From: JAUUZQ01 sp964538375
GTDB taxonomy: Bacteria; Bacteroidota; Bacteroidia; Bacteroidales; GCA-2748055
NCBI GenBank assembly: GCA_964538375.1
Contig: CAZIFQ010000001.1
Location: 1-64,000 of the forward strand
Length of the DNA stretch: 64,000 nt
Reading direction: 5' to 3'
Every line of letters begins with the position of its first letter. The stretch's first letter is position 1. The notes under the pieces were generated by a model that searched no databases, had not been told where the DNA came from, and was given only the letters and a program-made list of their open reading frames with translations. Below are positions 24,126-33,221 of this stretch, piece after piece. A program made the translations under genes and the position numbers.

Positions 24126-26654
24126 ATGCAGCAAAAAATTAATTTCTCTAAAGCGATTCCATATCTGGTCGCGGTTGTATTTTTTCTTATTCTTTCCTAT
24201 GCCTATTTTCCCTCATTGCTTGAAGGGAAGAAACTCGACCAGCATGATGAAAAGACTTACAAAGGAGGGGCAAAGGAACTGATAGATTTCAGGGAGAATA
24301 CTGGTGAAGAAGCCCTTTGGACCAACAGCTCATTTGTTGGAATGCCTTCTTATTTAATAAGTACCGCTTACAAAGGAAACCTGCTGCAGTATATAAATAA
24401 AATTGTACAAGTGGGACCACGTCCCGGAAGCTATTTGTTTATCCTTTTGCTGGGAGGATTTTTATTGATGCTCTCCTTAAAAATTAATCCATGGCTTGCT
24501 GTTGTGGGGGCCATTGTTATTGCATTTTCCTCATATAATTTCATTATTATACTTGCGGGGCATAACACCAAAGTAGTTGCCATAGCTTATGCTGCCCCGG
24601 TATTGGCTGGGATTTTTCTAAGCTTTCGGGGTAAAAAGCTACTTGGCGCAGCTATCACAGGGCTGTTTCTCTCCTTACAGATTCTAGCAGGACATCCACA
24701 GATTACCTATTATTTGCTGATCATCGTCCTGATCTATGGTATTTCTGAACTCTATTTTGCTATTGTAGATAAAACAATAAAAGATCTATTTGTATCGGTG
24801 GGAATGCTGGCAGTAATTGTAGTATTCGCCGTGATGAGTAATTACAGTAAGCTTGCTACAACGATGGAGTACGGTGATTATTCCATGCGAAATAAGTCTG
24901 AGCTTACTGATGATTCAGGAGACCAGACAGGAGGTCTTCCTATTAGTTATGCCACACAATGGAGTTATGGAATTGATGAGACCATGACACTTCTTATCCC
25001 AGGATTCAGGGGAGGATCCAATAATGTTGAGCTATCGGAAAACTCAAAAACTTATGAAGCATTGAGTAAGTTGGATAAGAATTTTGCAAAGCAGTTTATC
25101 GAGCATGTTAACTTCTATTGGGGAAAACAGATAATAACCTCGGGACCGGTTTATGTGGGAGCAATCGTCGTATTTCTATTTGTCTTAGGACTGTTCCTGG
25201 TTGATAAAAGATATAAGTGGTGGATCCTTGGTGCTGCAGTCCTGGGAATTATGTTATCATGGGGGAAAAACTTCCTCCCCCTTACAGAATTCTTTATGAA
25301 TTATGTTCCGGGATATAATAAATTCCGGACTGTAAGTATGACACTTGTGATACCGCAGATCGTAATGCCGATTCTTGCGATGCTCGCTCTCAAAAAGGCC
25401 ATATTTGATGATATCCCAAAACAAAAACTATTTAAGGCCTTAAAATGGTCAGCGGGTATAACCGGAGGTTTAGCGCTACTTTTTGTGTTAATGCCATCCA
25501 TGAGTGGGAATTTCTCATCAGATAATGATGTCCGTATGGTTCAATCAATTTCAGGATCAAATATGCAGGTGCAACAACTATTAATGGACTCTCTGATACC
25601 TGCTCTTGAAGAAGACCGGAGTACAATGGTTCGCAATGATGCCTTCCGATCACTATTATTTATTCTACTTTCTGCCGGATTGATTTACCTGTACCGTATT
25701 AGGAAAATTAAAATGAGTCAATACATGGTTATTGGCCTGTTTGGAGTGCTGTTTTTGGCAGACATGTGGCCTGTAAATAAACGATTCCTGAATGAAGATA
25801 ACTTTGTATCTAAATCTGTTGCTAAGCAACCGTTCACACCAAGTGTTGCAGACAATGCAATTCTTAATTCAAAAGGATTAAACAACCGGGTACTTAATTT
25901 AACTGTCAGTCCGTTTATGGACGCTAGTACATCATATTTTCATCAATCAATTGGGGGTTACCATGGCGCCAAGATGGGGCGCTACCAGGATCTTATCAAT
26001 ACATTGCTTCCTGACGAAATGAATATGTTTATTCACGCTGTACAGAGTCAGGATATACAGATGCTGGATTCAACACTGGTGAATCTGAATGTCCTGAATA
26101 TGCTGAATACAAGGTACATTATTGTAAACCCAAATTCTGCTCCGATGGTAAATACTTTTGCCATGGGAAATGCCTGGTTTACTGAAGAGATTGTTGTTGT
26201 TGCCAATGCTGATGAAGAAATTGATCAGCTTGCTCAAATTGATATCAGGAAACAGACAAGTGTTGATCAGCGTTTCAATTCATATATCAAGGACAAAAAA
26301 TTCAGCCCCGACTCTTCGGCGTTTATTTCCCTCGTTGAGTATGAGCCAAATAAACTCACTTATAAATACAACTCATCGTCTGAGCAGCTAGCTGTATTCT
26401 CTGAAATTTTCTATGATAAAGGATGGCAAGCCTATATTGATGATGTGAAGAGTGAGCATTTCAGAGTCAATTATATTTTGCGTGGAATGTTTATCCCGGA
26501 AGGTGATCATACTATCATTTTTGAGTTCAAGCCAAAAACATATTATACCGGAGAGAAGATTTCCTATGCCAGTTCCGTGGTCCTGATTCTCTTAATGCTT
26601 GGTGCAATATTTTTTGACTGGAAAAACCGGAAAAAAGAATTAGTAGCGTCTTAA
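24126..26654 (+). CDS. YfhO family membrane protein (GT-C-like)
   Basis: 842 residues. About a dozen transmembrane helices fill residues 10-560, followed by a soluble domain (about 590-805) and a last helix at about 812-832. The early extracytoplasmic loop LLEGKKLDQHDEKTYKGGAKE and SSFVGMPSYL match YfhO proteins of Bacteroidota. In Firmicutes, YfhO is linked to glycosylation of lipoteichoic acid; the role in Gram-negatives is unknown, but a lipid-linked sugar transferase is the common guess. The neighbouring glycan locus makes that plausible. The last 15 nt overlap the convergent PorP-like gene. Confidence 0.82.
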   Translation: MQQKINFSKAIPYLVAVVFFLILSYAYFPSLLEGKKLDQHDEKTYKGGAKELIDFRENTGEEALWTNSSFVGMPSYLISTAYKGNLLQYINKIVQVGPRPGSYLFILLLGGFLLMLSLKINPWLAVVGAIVIAFSSYNFIIILAGHNTKVVAIAYAAPVLAGIFLSFRGKKLLGAAITGLFLSLQILAGHPQITYYLLIIVLIYGISELYFAIVDKTIKDLFVSVGMLAVIVVFAVMSNYSKLATTMEYGDYSMRNKSELTDDSGDQTGGLPISYATQWSYGIDETMTLLIPGFRGGSNNVELSENSKTYEALSKLDKNFAKQFIEHVNFYWGKQIITSGPVYVGAIVVFLFVLGLFLVDKRYKWWILGAAVLGIMLSWGKNFLPLTEFFMNYVPGYNKFRTVSMTLVIPQIVMPILAMLALKKAIFDDIPKQKLFKALKWSAGITGGLALLFVLMPSMSGNFSSDNDVRMVQSISGSNMQVQQLLMDSLIPALEEDRSTMVRNDAFRSLLFILLSAGLIYLYRIRKIKMSQYMVIGLFGVLFLADMWPVNKRFLNEDNFVSKSVAKQPFTPSVADNAILNSKGLNNRVLNLTVSPFMDASTSYFHQSIGGYHGAKMGRYQDLINTLLPDEMNMFIHAVQSQDIQMLDSTLVNLNVLNMLNTRYIIVNPNSAPMVNTFAMGNAWFTEEIVVVANADEEIDQLAQIDIRKQTSVDQRFNSYIKDKKFSPDSSAFISLVEYEPNKLTYKYNSSSEQLAVFSEIFYDKGWQAYIDDVKSEHFRVNYILRGMFIPEGDHTIIFEFKPKTYYTGEKISYASSVVLILLMLGAIFFDWKNRKKELVAS

Positions 26655-27629
26655 CCAACGATAGCGACGTGCACTGTTTCCCATTTTATAAGAAATGGAA
26701 ATTTCATGTGTTCCAAAATTAAAACGCTGCATGCTCGACAGGGAATAATCAAATGCATATCCAATGAACAATCCATTGGCACGCATTCCAAGCATGCTAA
26801 CAATACTTCCGTCTGTTCTAAACGCTATGCCTGCCCAATAATCTTCATGGTAATAGAATTTAACACCAAGGTCTGCCTGAGGAATAAATTGCTCAGTTGT
26901 TTTTAACAAAACATTTGGCTCTATTTCCAGGACTCTTGAAGGCTTGAATGTATATCCTCCAACGACCCAGTAGTGTCTTAGAATTTTATAATTGGTTCCT
27001 TCGGCTGATCCAATTCTAATAGCAGATTGAAACAAGTTGCTTACACTGGCACCAACAAAATAGACTGTATTGGTCCAATATACTCCAAAATCAGCATCCG
27101 GAATATAACCAACATCCTTAATTCCAATTGCCTGAATAAGATCCGTATTTCCGGATCCAAACTCAAGGGCATCTTCGTCAATCCTGAATTGGAAGAACTT
27201 TCCTGCCAATCCGAAAGACAACTGGTGATTGTTCATAATGATATGATAGGCATAAGAAAATTGCACCCCGGTACGGGACACGCTACCATTTTTATCATTG
27301 ATCACGTAAGCACCCAGTCCAACCCGGCCTTTTGTACTTGGCAGCAAGATATTCTTCTTTCTAACAGGATGGTTCACAATCTTGTGTGATTGCTGCAGAA
27401 TCCTTGTTTGATAGCTTGCTGAAAATGTTTGGGGAGAATCGCCAAATCCCAACCATTGTTGCCTGGCTGTAGTATTAACAGATGTATATCCATCATATCC
27501 GGCCATGGCGGGATTCAAGATAAATCCGTTCAGCACATACTGGCTAAAGATAGGCATCTGCTGGCCATTAACCGTGAAACACGACAAAGCCAACAGCAGT
27601 ATCATTATATTTCTGCTCTTACTATTCAA
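26640..27629 (-). CDS. PorP/SprF-like type IX secretion outer-membrane protein
   Basis: 329 residues with signal peptide (cleaved near VNGQ, about residue 23) and the PorP/SprF opening QQMPIFSQYVLNGFILNPAMAGYDG. The rest is barrel-like alternating strands, such as LGAYVINDKNGSVSRTGVQFSYAYHI and LFIGYAFDYSLS. SprF-like proteins attach T9SS-exported adhesins such as SprB to the cell surface. It lies 31 nt downstream of the giant SprB-repeat gene on the same strand, the sprB-sprF order known from Flavobacterium. TTG 27629 is the likely start, since the first ATG (27605) would leave a signal peptide without positive charges. Confidence 0.85.
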   Translation of the reverse strand: MNSKSRNIMILLLALSCFTVNGQQMPIFSQYVLNGFILNPAMAGYDGYTSVNTTARQQWLGFGDSPQTFSASYQTRILQQSHKIVNHPVRKKNILLPSTKGRVGLGAYVINDKNGSVSRTGVQFSYAYHIIMNNHQLSFGLAGKFFQFRIDEDALEFGSGNTDLIQAIGIKDVGYIPDADFGVYWTNTVYFVGASVSNLFQSAIRIGSAEGTNYKILRHYWVVGGYTFKPSRVLEIEPNVLLKTTEQFIPQADLGVKFYYHEDYWAGIAFRTDGSIVSMLGMRANGLFIGYAFDYSLSSMQRFNFGTHEISISYKMGNSARRYRWLRRY

Positions 27630-27660
27630 TAGTTATCTATAGCAACGCTATTTTACGTTT

Positions 27661-30600
27661 TTATCGTATAATAGTTACATTTCCTTTTATAGGTGGGTCT
27701 CCATTATTAAAGTCAAGGATATAATGATATGAATCAATTGGCATATCCCTGCCCTTGTATGTTCCATCCCAGGGCTCATCAACTACATTGCTTGAATAAT
27801 ATATGAGCTCACCCCACCTGTTGTAAATTCTTAATTCCGCGTCCGGATAATAAATCATATCTGAAGTTCCATCCTCATCCTCATCCAATATCCATGTATC
27901 ATTTGAACCATCGCCGTTTGGCGTAAAAGCATTGGGTACAATCAAACATGATTCACGTTCCGGGAATACTATGGCGGTATCTTCACGGATACAACCATTA
28001 AAGTCAGTTAATACAATAACATATACCCCTGGCAACAAGTAGTCAAAGAAGTCATCCTGATAGCCATTGACTTTTGTTATATACGGAGGTACACCTCCAT
28101 CGATATAGTTTATTGTTATTGTACCATTCGGTTCATCCCTGCACTCTGCCATTGTCGTCTCAAATTCCAGATATAAAGAATCCGGCTGAACAAGTGTGAT
28201 CACAGTATCAATGCGACAATTATTCACATCCTCCATTCTTAAGGTATATTCACCCTCAGGAAGATTTGTTAACAAGTCTCCTGTTAAGGATGAACTATTC
28301 CATGTGAATTGATAAGCCGGTGAGTTTTCATCAGGTGTCCCTCCATCCGGAAATAGTTTAATTTCACCTGTAGGAATGCCATAACACAATGGATCAACAG
28401 CATCTATTTCCAGGGTAAGAGGAGGTGGAGCAACAATAGTGGTATCAGCGAAATATGGACAATCATTTTGATCTTCTCCTTCTACAGAATAATAACCAGT
28501 CGAAAGATTTTCTATGAAATCAAATCCTGATTCTCCATTACTCCATCTATATGTAAATGCCGGCATTCCTCCTTCAATAGTTACGGCAAGAATTCCATCT
28601 TTAGAGTCGTGACAGGAAATCTCCCTTCCGTTATAATCAGAAGTTATATGAATTGTTGGTATAATCTCTCCGTTTTGAACCAGCTCATAAGTTGAGTCAA
28701 TGGTACAGCCATTATCATCAGTAACTACAACATAGTATATACCAGCTGGAACATTTTCAAGATCCTGATCTTCGCTTCCTGTGTCCCAGCTATAATCATA
28801 TTCTCCCGAGACTGCAATATTTCCTCCTCCTGGTGTAAGATAAATTGTTGATAAATCTCCAAAACAATAGAGATCACCAAGTGAATCATTCAAAAATAAT
28901 GCCGGTGGAGACTCCAATTGAAATGAATAAAATGCTTCGCAATTATTTAAATCTCTGAGTATTACATCATAATCCCCTTCAATCAAATCCTTTTGCAGGG
29001 GATCACCATCTACTGTCCCTGGTCCTGTCCATACATACTGATATGGACTTGTCCCTCCATCTGGAATAATACTTATTTTTCCATCATTTCCTCCAAAACA
29101 ACTTATGTCATAACCATTTTTCGATCCAAGGATATCAACAATGGTCGTTGCCCAGAGTGAATCTGTTTGCGACAATACAATCATGGTACCTCTTGTACAT
29201 TGAATTTGGTCTTTGATCTCAATATAATATGTATCTGCAGGTAGGCCTATTTGATCCATTGCACCCGGATCAGCGAAATTAAATTCATCGGCTGATCTCC
29301 AGCTATAACTATAGATCCCATCTTCTGTTTTGGTTCCCCCACCAAATATCGTATCAAAAGAAATTTCCCCATCTTCAATTCCATAACAGCTTACATCTTT
29401 GCCATTGTAGTCGCGGGTAACGGTTGAGAATTCTATTTGAGATGGCTGTTCCAGTGTATCAATAAAAGTACCATTACAACCATATTTATCTGTAACTTTC
29501 ACAGAATATTCACCAGCAACGAGTGTTTCTACCTTTATACTATCAGTATGTCCGTTTACTCCCGGGCCTGTCCAGTAAAAGTCATTTTTGAATTGATGTA
29601 TATGACCACCAGTATATTCAAGGTCAAGTGTTCCATCTGACAAACCAAAACAGCTTATATCCCACTCACCTGGATATGGAGCATTCATTTTTACTATCTC
29701 AATAGAATCAGGTTGTGTGATCGTATCCGGCTTTAGCCCATCTCCATCTACACAACCATAAGCATCTGTAACCAAGTAATAATAGACCCCGGCAGGTTGA
29801 TCCGACAAAAGGTTATCAGTATCTATTGGAGTCACCAGGTCTCCTTCCTTATACCACTTATAACTAAATGGAGCTTGACCAAAAGTACCTGCAACTTCAA
29901 TATATCCTGAATCCCCATAACATTTTATATCATAAGTTTCTGCATATAATGTTCTTGATCGGCGTGTTACCTGGGACGCTACTTCATCAGGATCATCAAG
30001 TTGTGAACTTACAGTATCAGAACAGCCATTGATATCAAATGCCTGGAAAATATATTGACCTATTTCTGCATCAAGAATATTTAGTGTGCTATCAAAATTT
30101 GATGAGTTTAAATTTTTCCAAAAATAACTGTAATCTAAATGTCCTCCGGTAACTACGTTTTCGATATATCCATCAGTGTCTCCAACACAATGAGGTGGAT
30201 GTAGCGTTTGTTCTATAGCTAATATTTCCGGTTCTGTTAAGACAAATGATCCTGTAACATTGCATCCAATTGTATCTGTTATACTAAATGTATACGGACC
30301 TGCCGGCTGATTAAGCAAAGAGTCGATTGGATTATTCAAATGTGTTCGTATGGTGTTGTCAAGAGAATTCTTCCAAACAAAAGTATAGTCTGACCTGTAG
30401 TCACCACCAACAGATTCAAGTTCAACTTTACCATCTGATAAACCAAAACAACGAATATTGTCTCCTCCGATAAAGGTATCCGGCACTGCAAATCCAGTCA
30501 AAACAGGAACCATTTTCACAATTACTGCAGTATCGATACCCCCTAAACAATCATGGCTCATGCCATAAGTATCTTCAATGTATGGAATGAAGCGATAAGA

Positions 30601-32457
30601 GAGTTCTTGAATCGTTGGTTCTGCATGGCTTAAAGAATCTGAAAAATCATCATTTACAGGTAGCCATCCACTTGCTGTTGATGTTTCGCCAGTGAAATCA
30701 TCACCAGTATCTGTTGTATTGAGATTATACTTTATGGTTCCCGTAGTGATCTGGTAATTTTCAATCTCCAGGAATACTTCTACGCCGTTACAATAGATTG
30801 TATCCGGAGTGGAAGCAATTATAGTTGGTGTGGGATTCACGAATATCACCGCAGTATCTGCAATACCTTCACAATAGGTGTATTCAGGTCCAAAAGGAAT
30901 TATTCTGTAAATAATTGAATCAAGATCACTACCCGGATTTGTTAAGGTATGATTTATTGCATTTCCACCGGCTAAGTCGAAGCTCTCCCAGCCTGATAAA
31001 TTTCCAGAGTATAGTACTTGTAATATAAAAGTTGAAAGAGGAACATCACTTGTAATAGCAATACTTGTTGTTTCTGTATTACAGATAATTTGTCTGTCGG
31101 GGGTAGCAAAAGCTTCAGGTATTGGGTTAACAGTCAATGTAACTGTATCACTAATATTATAGTGTCCGTGCCTATGCGTAATAATTACTCTGTATTGATA
31201 TCCTGTCATACCAATAACGGCAACCGGAATATCCAGTCGGTCAGTTTGGGTTCCGGTATAAACAGGTCCATCAGAAATATCCACCATTCCACCACCATCA
31301 TCCACCTGCCATTGATAAGTTATGCGTTTGCGTCCTCTGGCCTCCACTTCAAACCATGCTGGAGTTCCATCGCAAACAGATGTATCCAATGGCTGTTCCA
31401 TAATTCTCGGTCTGCTATGGCCAAAAGCAAAATGGTGACCGTTACCATTTCCATCAAAACCATCATCGAGGTTCGCCCGGAAACCTATTGAATCACTTTC
31501 ACTAGCATCTTTATGTGTTCCGTCCAGCTCCCAGTCTCCACCATCATCACGTCTCATTACCCTGGCAATATCATGAATTGTATCAGAGAATCCTGCTCCT
31601 TTCATGTTAATGTCATAATTATAACTCTGGAATCCCTCATAGGGTGTGAGACTCCAATATCCATCAGGATACTGCTCATATACCTCTACACTGTCATCTT
31701 CTACAGGAAGACCAGCAGATCCGGGATCAGTCTTGAAAAATTCTGAGAGAAAAGATCCTCCAGTTGGAGTTACATTTAAGTTTAGATTTAACGGATTGTA
31801 ATATGCATCAGATCCTATAGGGAAAAGGTAATTACCTGTACTGTTCAGTCCTCTTTCAAACTTACCAATAACACGACCACCAGTATTTGAAAGGTATTTT
31901 AAAGATTCTTTGGACCGGTTCGAGAGGTATAATTTATTTGCAACACCTGTAAAGACATTACCGGAATCCAGGGTAAGAGAATTGGTAACAGTTACATTGT
32001 CAGATATAATAATTCTGTTCACCGGATTTGCTCCAGTATTATTAATACTAAGATTATAAAAAGTTTCACCTCCCATTCTTGTGATGGTCTGCAGGTTGAA
32101 TCCATTAAAATGAACAGTTCCTGTGTCCGGGGTAAATACTCCTGTATTGGTCCAGTTACCACCTATATTAAAAGTACCAATCCCACTTGTTGTTCCAAGA
32201 TTTAAGTTTATATAATCCCCGGAAAGATTAATTACTCCATCATTCGTAATACTATCCTCAGTATTTTCGATAGTATGTCCATCAACTACGGTTCCTCCCG
32301 TAACAGAAATAACCGCTCCTTTATTATTTATGACCTGGGCATTTAATGATAGAGAGAAAAACAGCAACAAAGAAATCACAAGAGAGATTGCAATCTTCGG
32401 AGAAGATTTAATCTTTCCTGGGTTGGGGTTCTTTGTATGTATGATTCTGTAAATCAT
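27661..32457 (-). CDS. Giant SprB-repeat surface adhesin with gliding-motility type-B C-terminal signal
   Basis: 1598 residues. The signal peptide ends near LNAQ (about 39). Residues 45-330 form a parallel-beta, adhesin-like region (FNIGGNWTN, GTVHFNGFNLQTI). An Ig-like stretch follows at about 350-450 (QWQVDDGG). Residues about 650-1490 are a series of SprB-type repeats with the recurring pattern SCFG..DG.I.....GG..PY.Y.W and DNNGC. The C-terminus (about 1505-1598), opening with IVPNAFTPNGDGSNDTW and RIYNRWGELIY, is the gliding-motility-associated type-B CTD that sends proteins through T9SS. It probably acts as a motile or adhesive surface filament. The SprF-like partner is 31 nt downstream. 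Confidence 0.9.
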   Translation of the reverse strand: MIYRIIHTKNPNPGKIKSSPKIAISLVISLLLFFSLSLNAQVINNKGAVISVTGGTVVDGHTIENTEDSITNDGVINLSGDYINLNLGTTSGIGTFNIGGNWTNTGVFTPDTGTVHFNGFNLQTITRMGGETFYNLSINNTGANPVNRIIISDNVTVTNSLTLDSGNVFTGVANKLYLSNRSKESLKYLSNTGGRVIGKFERGLNSTGNYLFPIGSDAYYNPLNLNLNVTPTGGSFLSEFFKTDPGSAGLPVEDDSVEVYEQYPDGYWSLTPYEGFQSYNYDINMKGAGFSDTIHDIARVMRRDDGGDWELDGTHKDASESDSIGFRANLDDGFDGNGNGHHFAFGHSRPRIMEQPLDTSVCDGTPAWFEVEARGRKRITYQWQVDDGGGMVDISDGPVYTGTQTDRLDIPVAVIGMTGYQYRVIITHRHGHYNISDTVTLTVNPIPEAFATPDRQIICNTETTSIAITSDVPLSTFILQVLYSGNLSGWESFDLAGGNAINHTLTNPGSDLDSIIYRIIPFGPEYTYCEGIADTAVIFVNPTPTIIASTPDTIYCNGVEVFLEIENYQITTGTIKYNLNTTDTGDDFTGETSTASGWLPVNDDFSDSLSHAEPTIQELSYRFIPYIEDTYGMSHDCLGGIDTAVIVKMVPVLTGFAVPDTFIGGDNIRCFGLSDGKVELESVGGDYRSDYTFVWKNSLDNTIRTHLNNPIDSLLNQPAGPYTFSITDTIGCNVTGSFVLTEPEILAIEQTLHPPHCVGDTDGYIENVVTGGHLDYSYFWKNLNSSNFDSTLNILDAEIGQYIFQAFDINGCSDTVSSQLDDPDEVASQVTRRSRTLYAETYDIKCYGDSGYIEVAGTFGQAPFSYKWYKEGDLVTPIDTDNLLSDQPAGVYYYLVTDAYGCVDGDGLKPDTITQPDSIEIVKMNAPYPGEWDISCFGLSDGTLDLEYTGGHIHQFKNDFYWTGPGVNGHTDSIKVETLVAGEYSVKVTDKYGCNGTFIDTLEQPSQIEFSTVTRDYNGKDVSCYGIEDGEISFDTIFGGGTKTEDGIYSYSWRSADEFNFADPGAMDQIGLPADTYYIEIKDQIQCTRGTMIVLSQTDSLWATTIVDILGSKNGYDISCFGGNDGKISIIPDGGTSPYQYVWTGPGTVDGDPLQKDLIEGDYDVILRDLNNCEAFYSFQLESPPALFLNDSLGDLYCFGDLSTIYLTPGGGNIAVSGEYDYSWDTGSEDQDLENVPAGIYYVVVTDDNGCTIDSTYELVQNGEIIPTIHITSDYNGREISCHDSKDGILAVTIEGGMPAFTYRWSNGESGFDFIENLSTGYYSVEGEDQNDCPYFADTTIVAPPPLTLEIDAVDPLCYGIPTGEIKLFPDGGTPDENSPAYQFTWNSSSLTGDLLTNLPEGEYTLRMEDVNNCRIDTVITLVQPDSLYLEFETTMAECRDEPNGTITINYIDGGVPPYITKVNGYQDDFFDYLLPGVYVIVLTDFNGCIREDTAIVFPERESCLIVPNAFTPNGDGSNDTWILDEDEDGTSDMIYYPDAELRIYNRWGELIYYSSNVVDEPWDGTYKGRDMPIDSYHYILDFNNGDPPIKGNVTIIR

Positions 32458-32494
32458 TCTCTATTTACATCTCACTATTTATAATAATTTCTCT

Positions 32495-33217
32495 TTAATC
32501 TTTTTTCCTAATTACCTTTTCAAGTCTAATATCAAAAACCAACGCTGTATAAGGAGGTATTAATCCTGCATGCCCTGCTGGCCCATATGCAAGAGCTGAA
32601 GGAATAAATATCCTCCACTCTGATCCTTCTGGCATTAATTGAATTGCTTCACTTAAGCCTGTAATTAAATTTGAGGTTAGATTATAAATAGGTTGTTTAT
32701 TCTTATAAGTATCTTCAAAGGAGGAACCATCAGGAAAAATACCAATAGCATTGAAAACAATAGAATCTTTTGCTGCAGGGCGAATTCCATTACCGGTTTT
32801 TACCACTATATAATGGACCCCGTTAGGCAGTGCTCCTATTCCCGATTTCCCCTTCAATTCGGCAAATAGTTGTGCTTCCATTTGTCTGTTCCTTTCAGCT
32901 TGAGTAGTAAGCTGATATGCAGCAATTCGAGGAATTATTGTAGAATCCGTTACAGCAAGGACTCTATTATTGATCACATCATTCATCCCTATGTTAAACA
33001 AGCCTGATTTATCTTTTTCAAATCCATTCTTAAGCATCCACTGGCCAATGAAGGCACCAAGAGTGTATTGTAGTGTATCTGCCTGTGAGTGTAATTTTGC
33101 TTGTGATTGAGTCACATTTGCAGATGCATTCATCTGTTGTTGAGCAGATAAACTACTGGTGATCAGTAAAGCTGCAAATGCGAAAATTGCAATTTTCATA
33201 TTTTTTATCTTGTCCAT
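32495..33217 (-). CDS. Secreted FKBP-type peptidyl-prolyl isomerase
   Basis: 240 residues. The signal peptide (MKIAIFAFAALLITSSLSAQQ) begins at either M1 or M7. An FKBP N-terminal dimerisation-like helical region spans about 40-130, and the isomerase domain about 135-236, with GSSFEDTYKNKQPIYNL, GLSEAIQLMPEGSEWRIFIPSALAYG and PPYTALVFDIRLEKV. It should speed proline isomerisation in the periplasm or outer membrane. It sits between two large surface proteins, 4 nt from the one before and 37 nt from the one after, which suggests a chaperone dedicated to them; that link is inference. Confidence 0.9.
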   Translation of the reverse strand: MDKIKNMKIAIFAFAALLITSSLSAQQQMNASANVTQSQAKLHSQADTLQYTLGAFIGQWMLKNGFEKDKSGLFNIGMNDVINNRVLAVTDSTIIPRIAAYQLTTQAERNRQMEAQLFAELKGKSGIGALPNGVHYIVVKTGNGIRPAAKDSIVFNAIGIFPDGSSFEDTYKNKQPIYNLTSNLITGLSEAIQLMPEGSEWRIFIPSALAYGPAGHAGLIPPYTALVFDIRLEKVIRKKD

Positions 33218-33221
33218 ACTA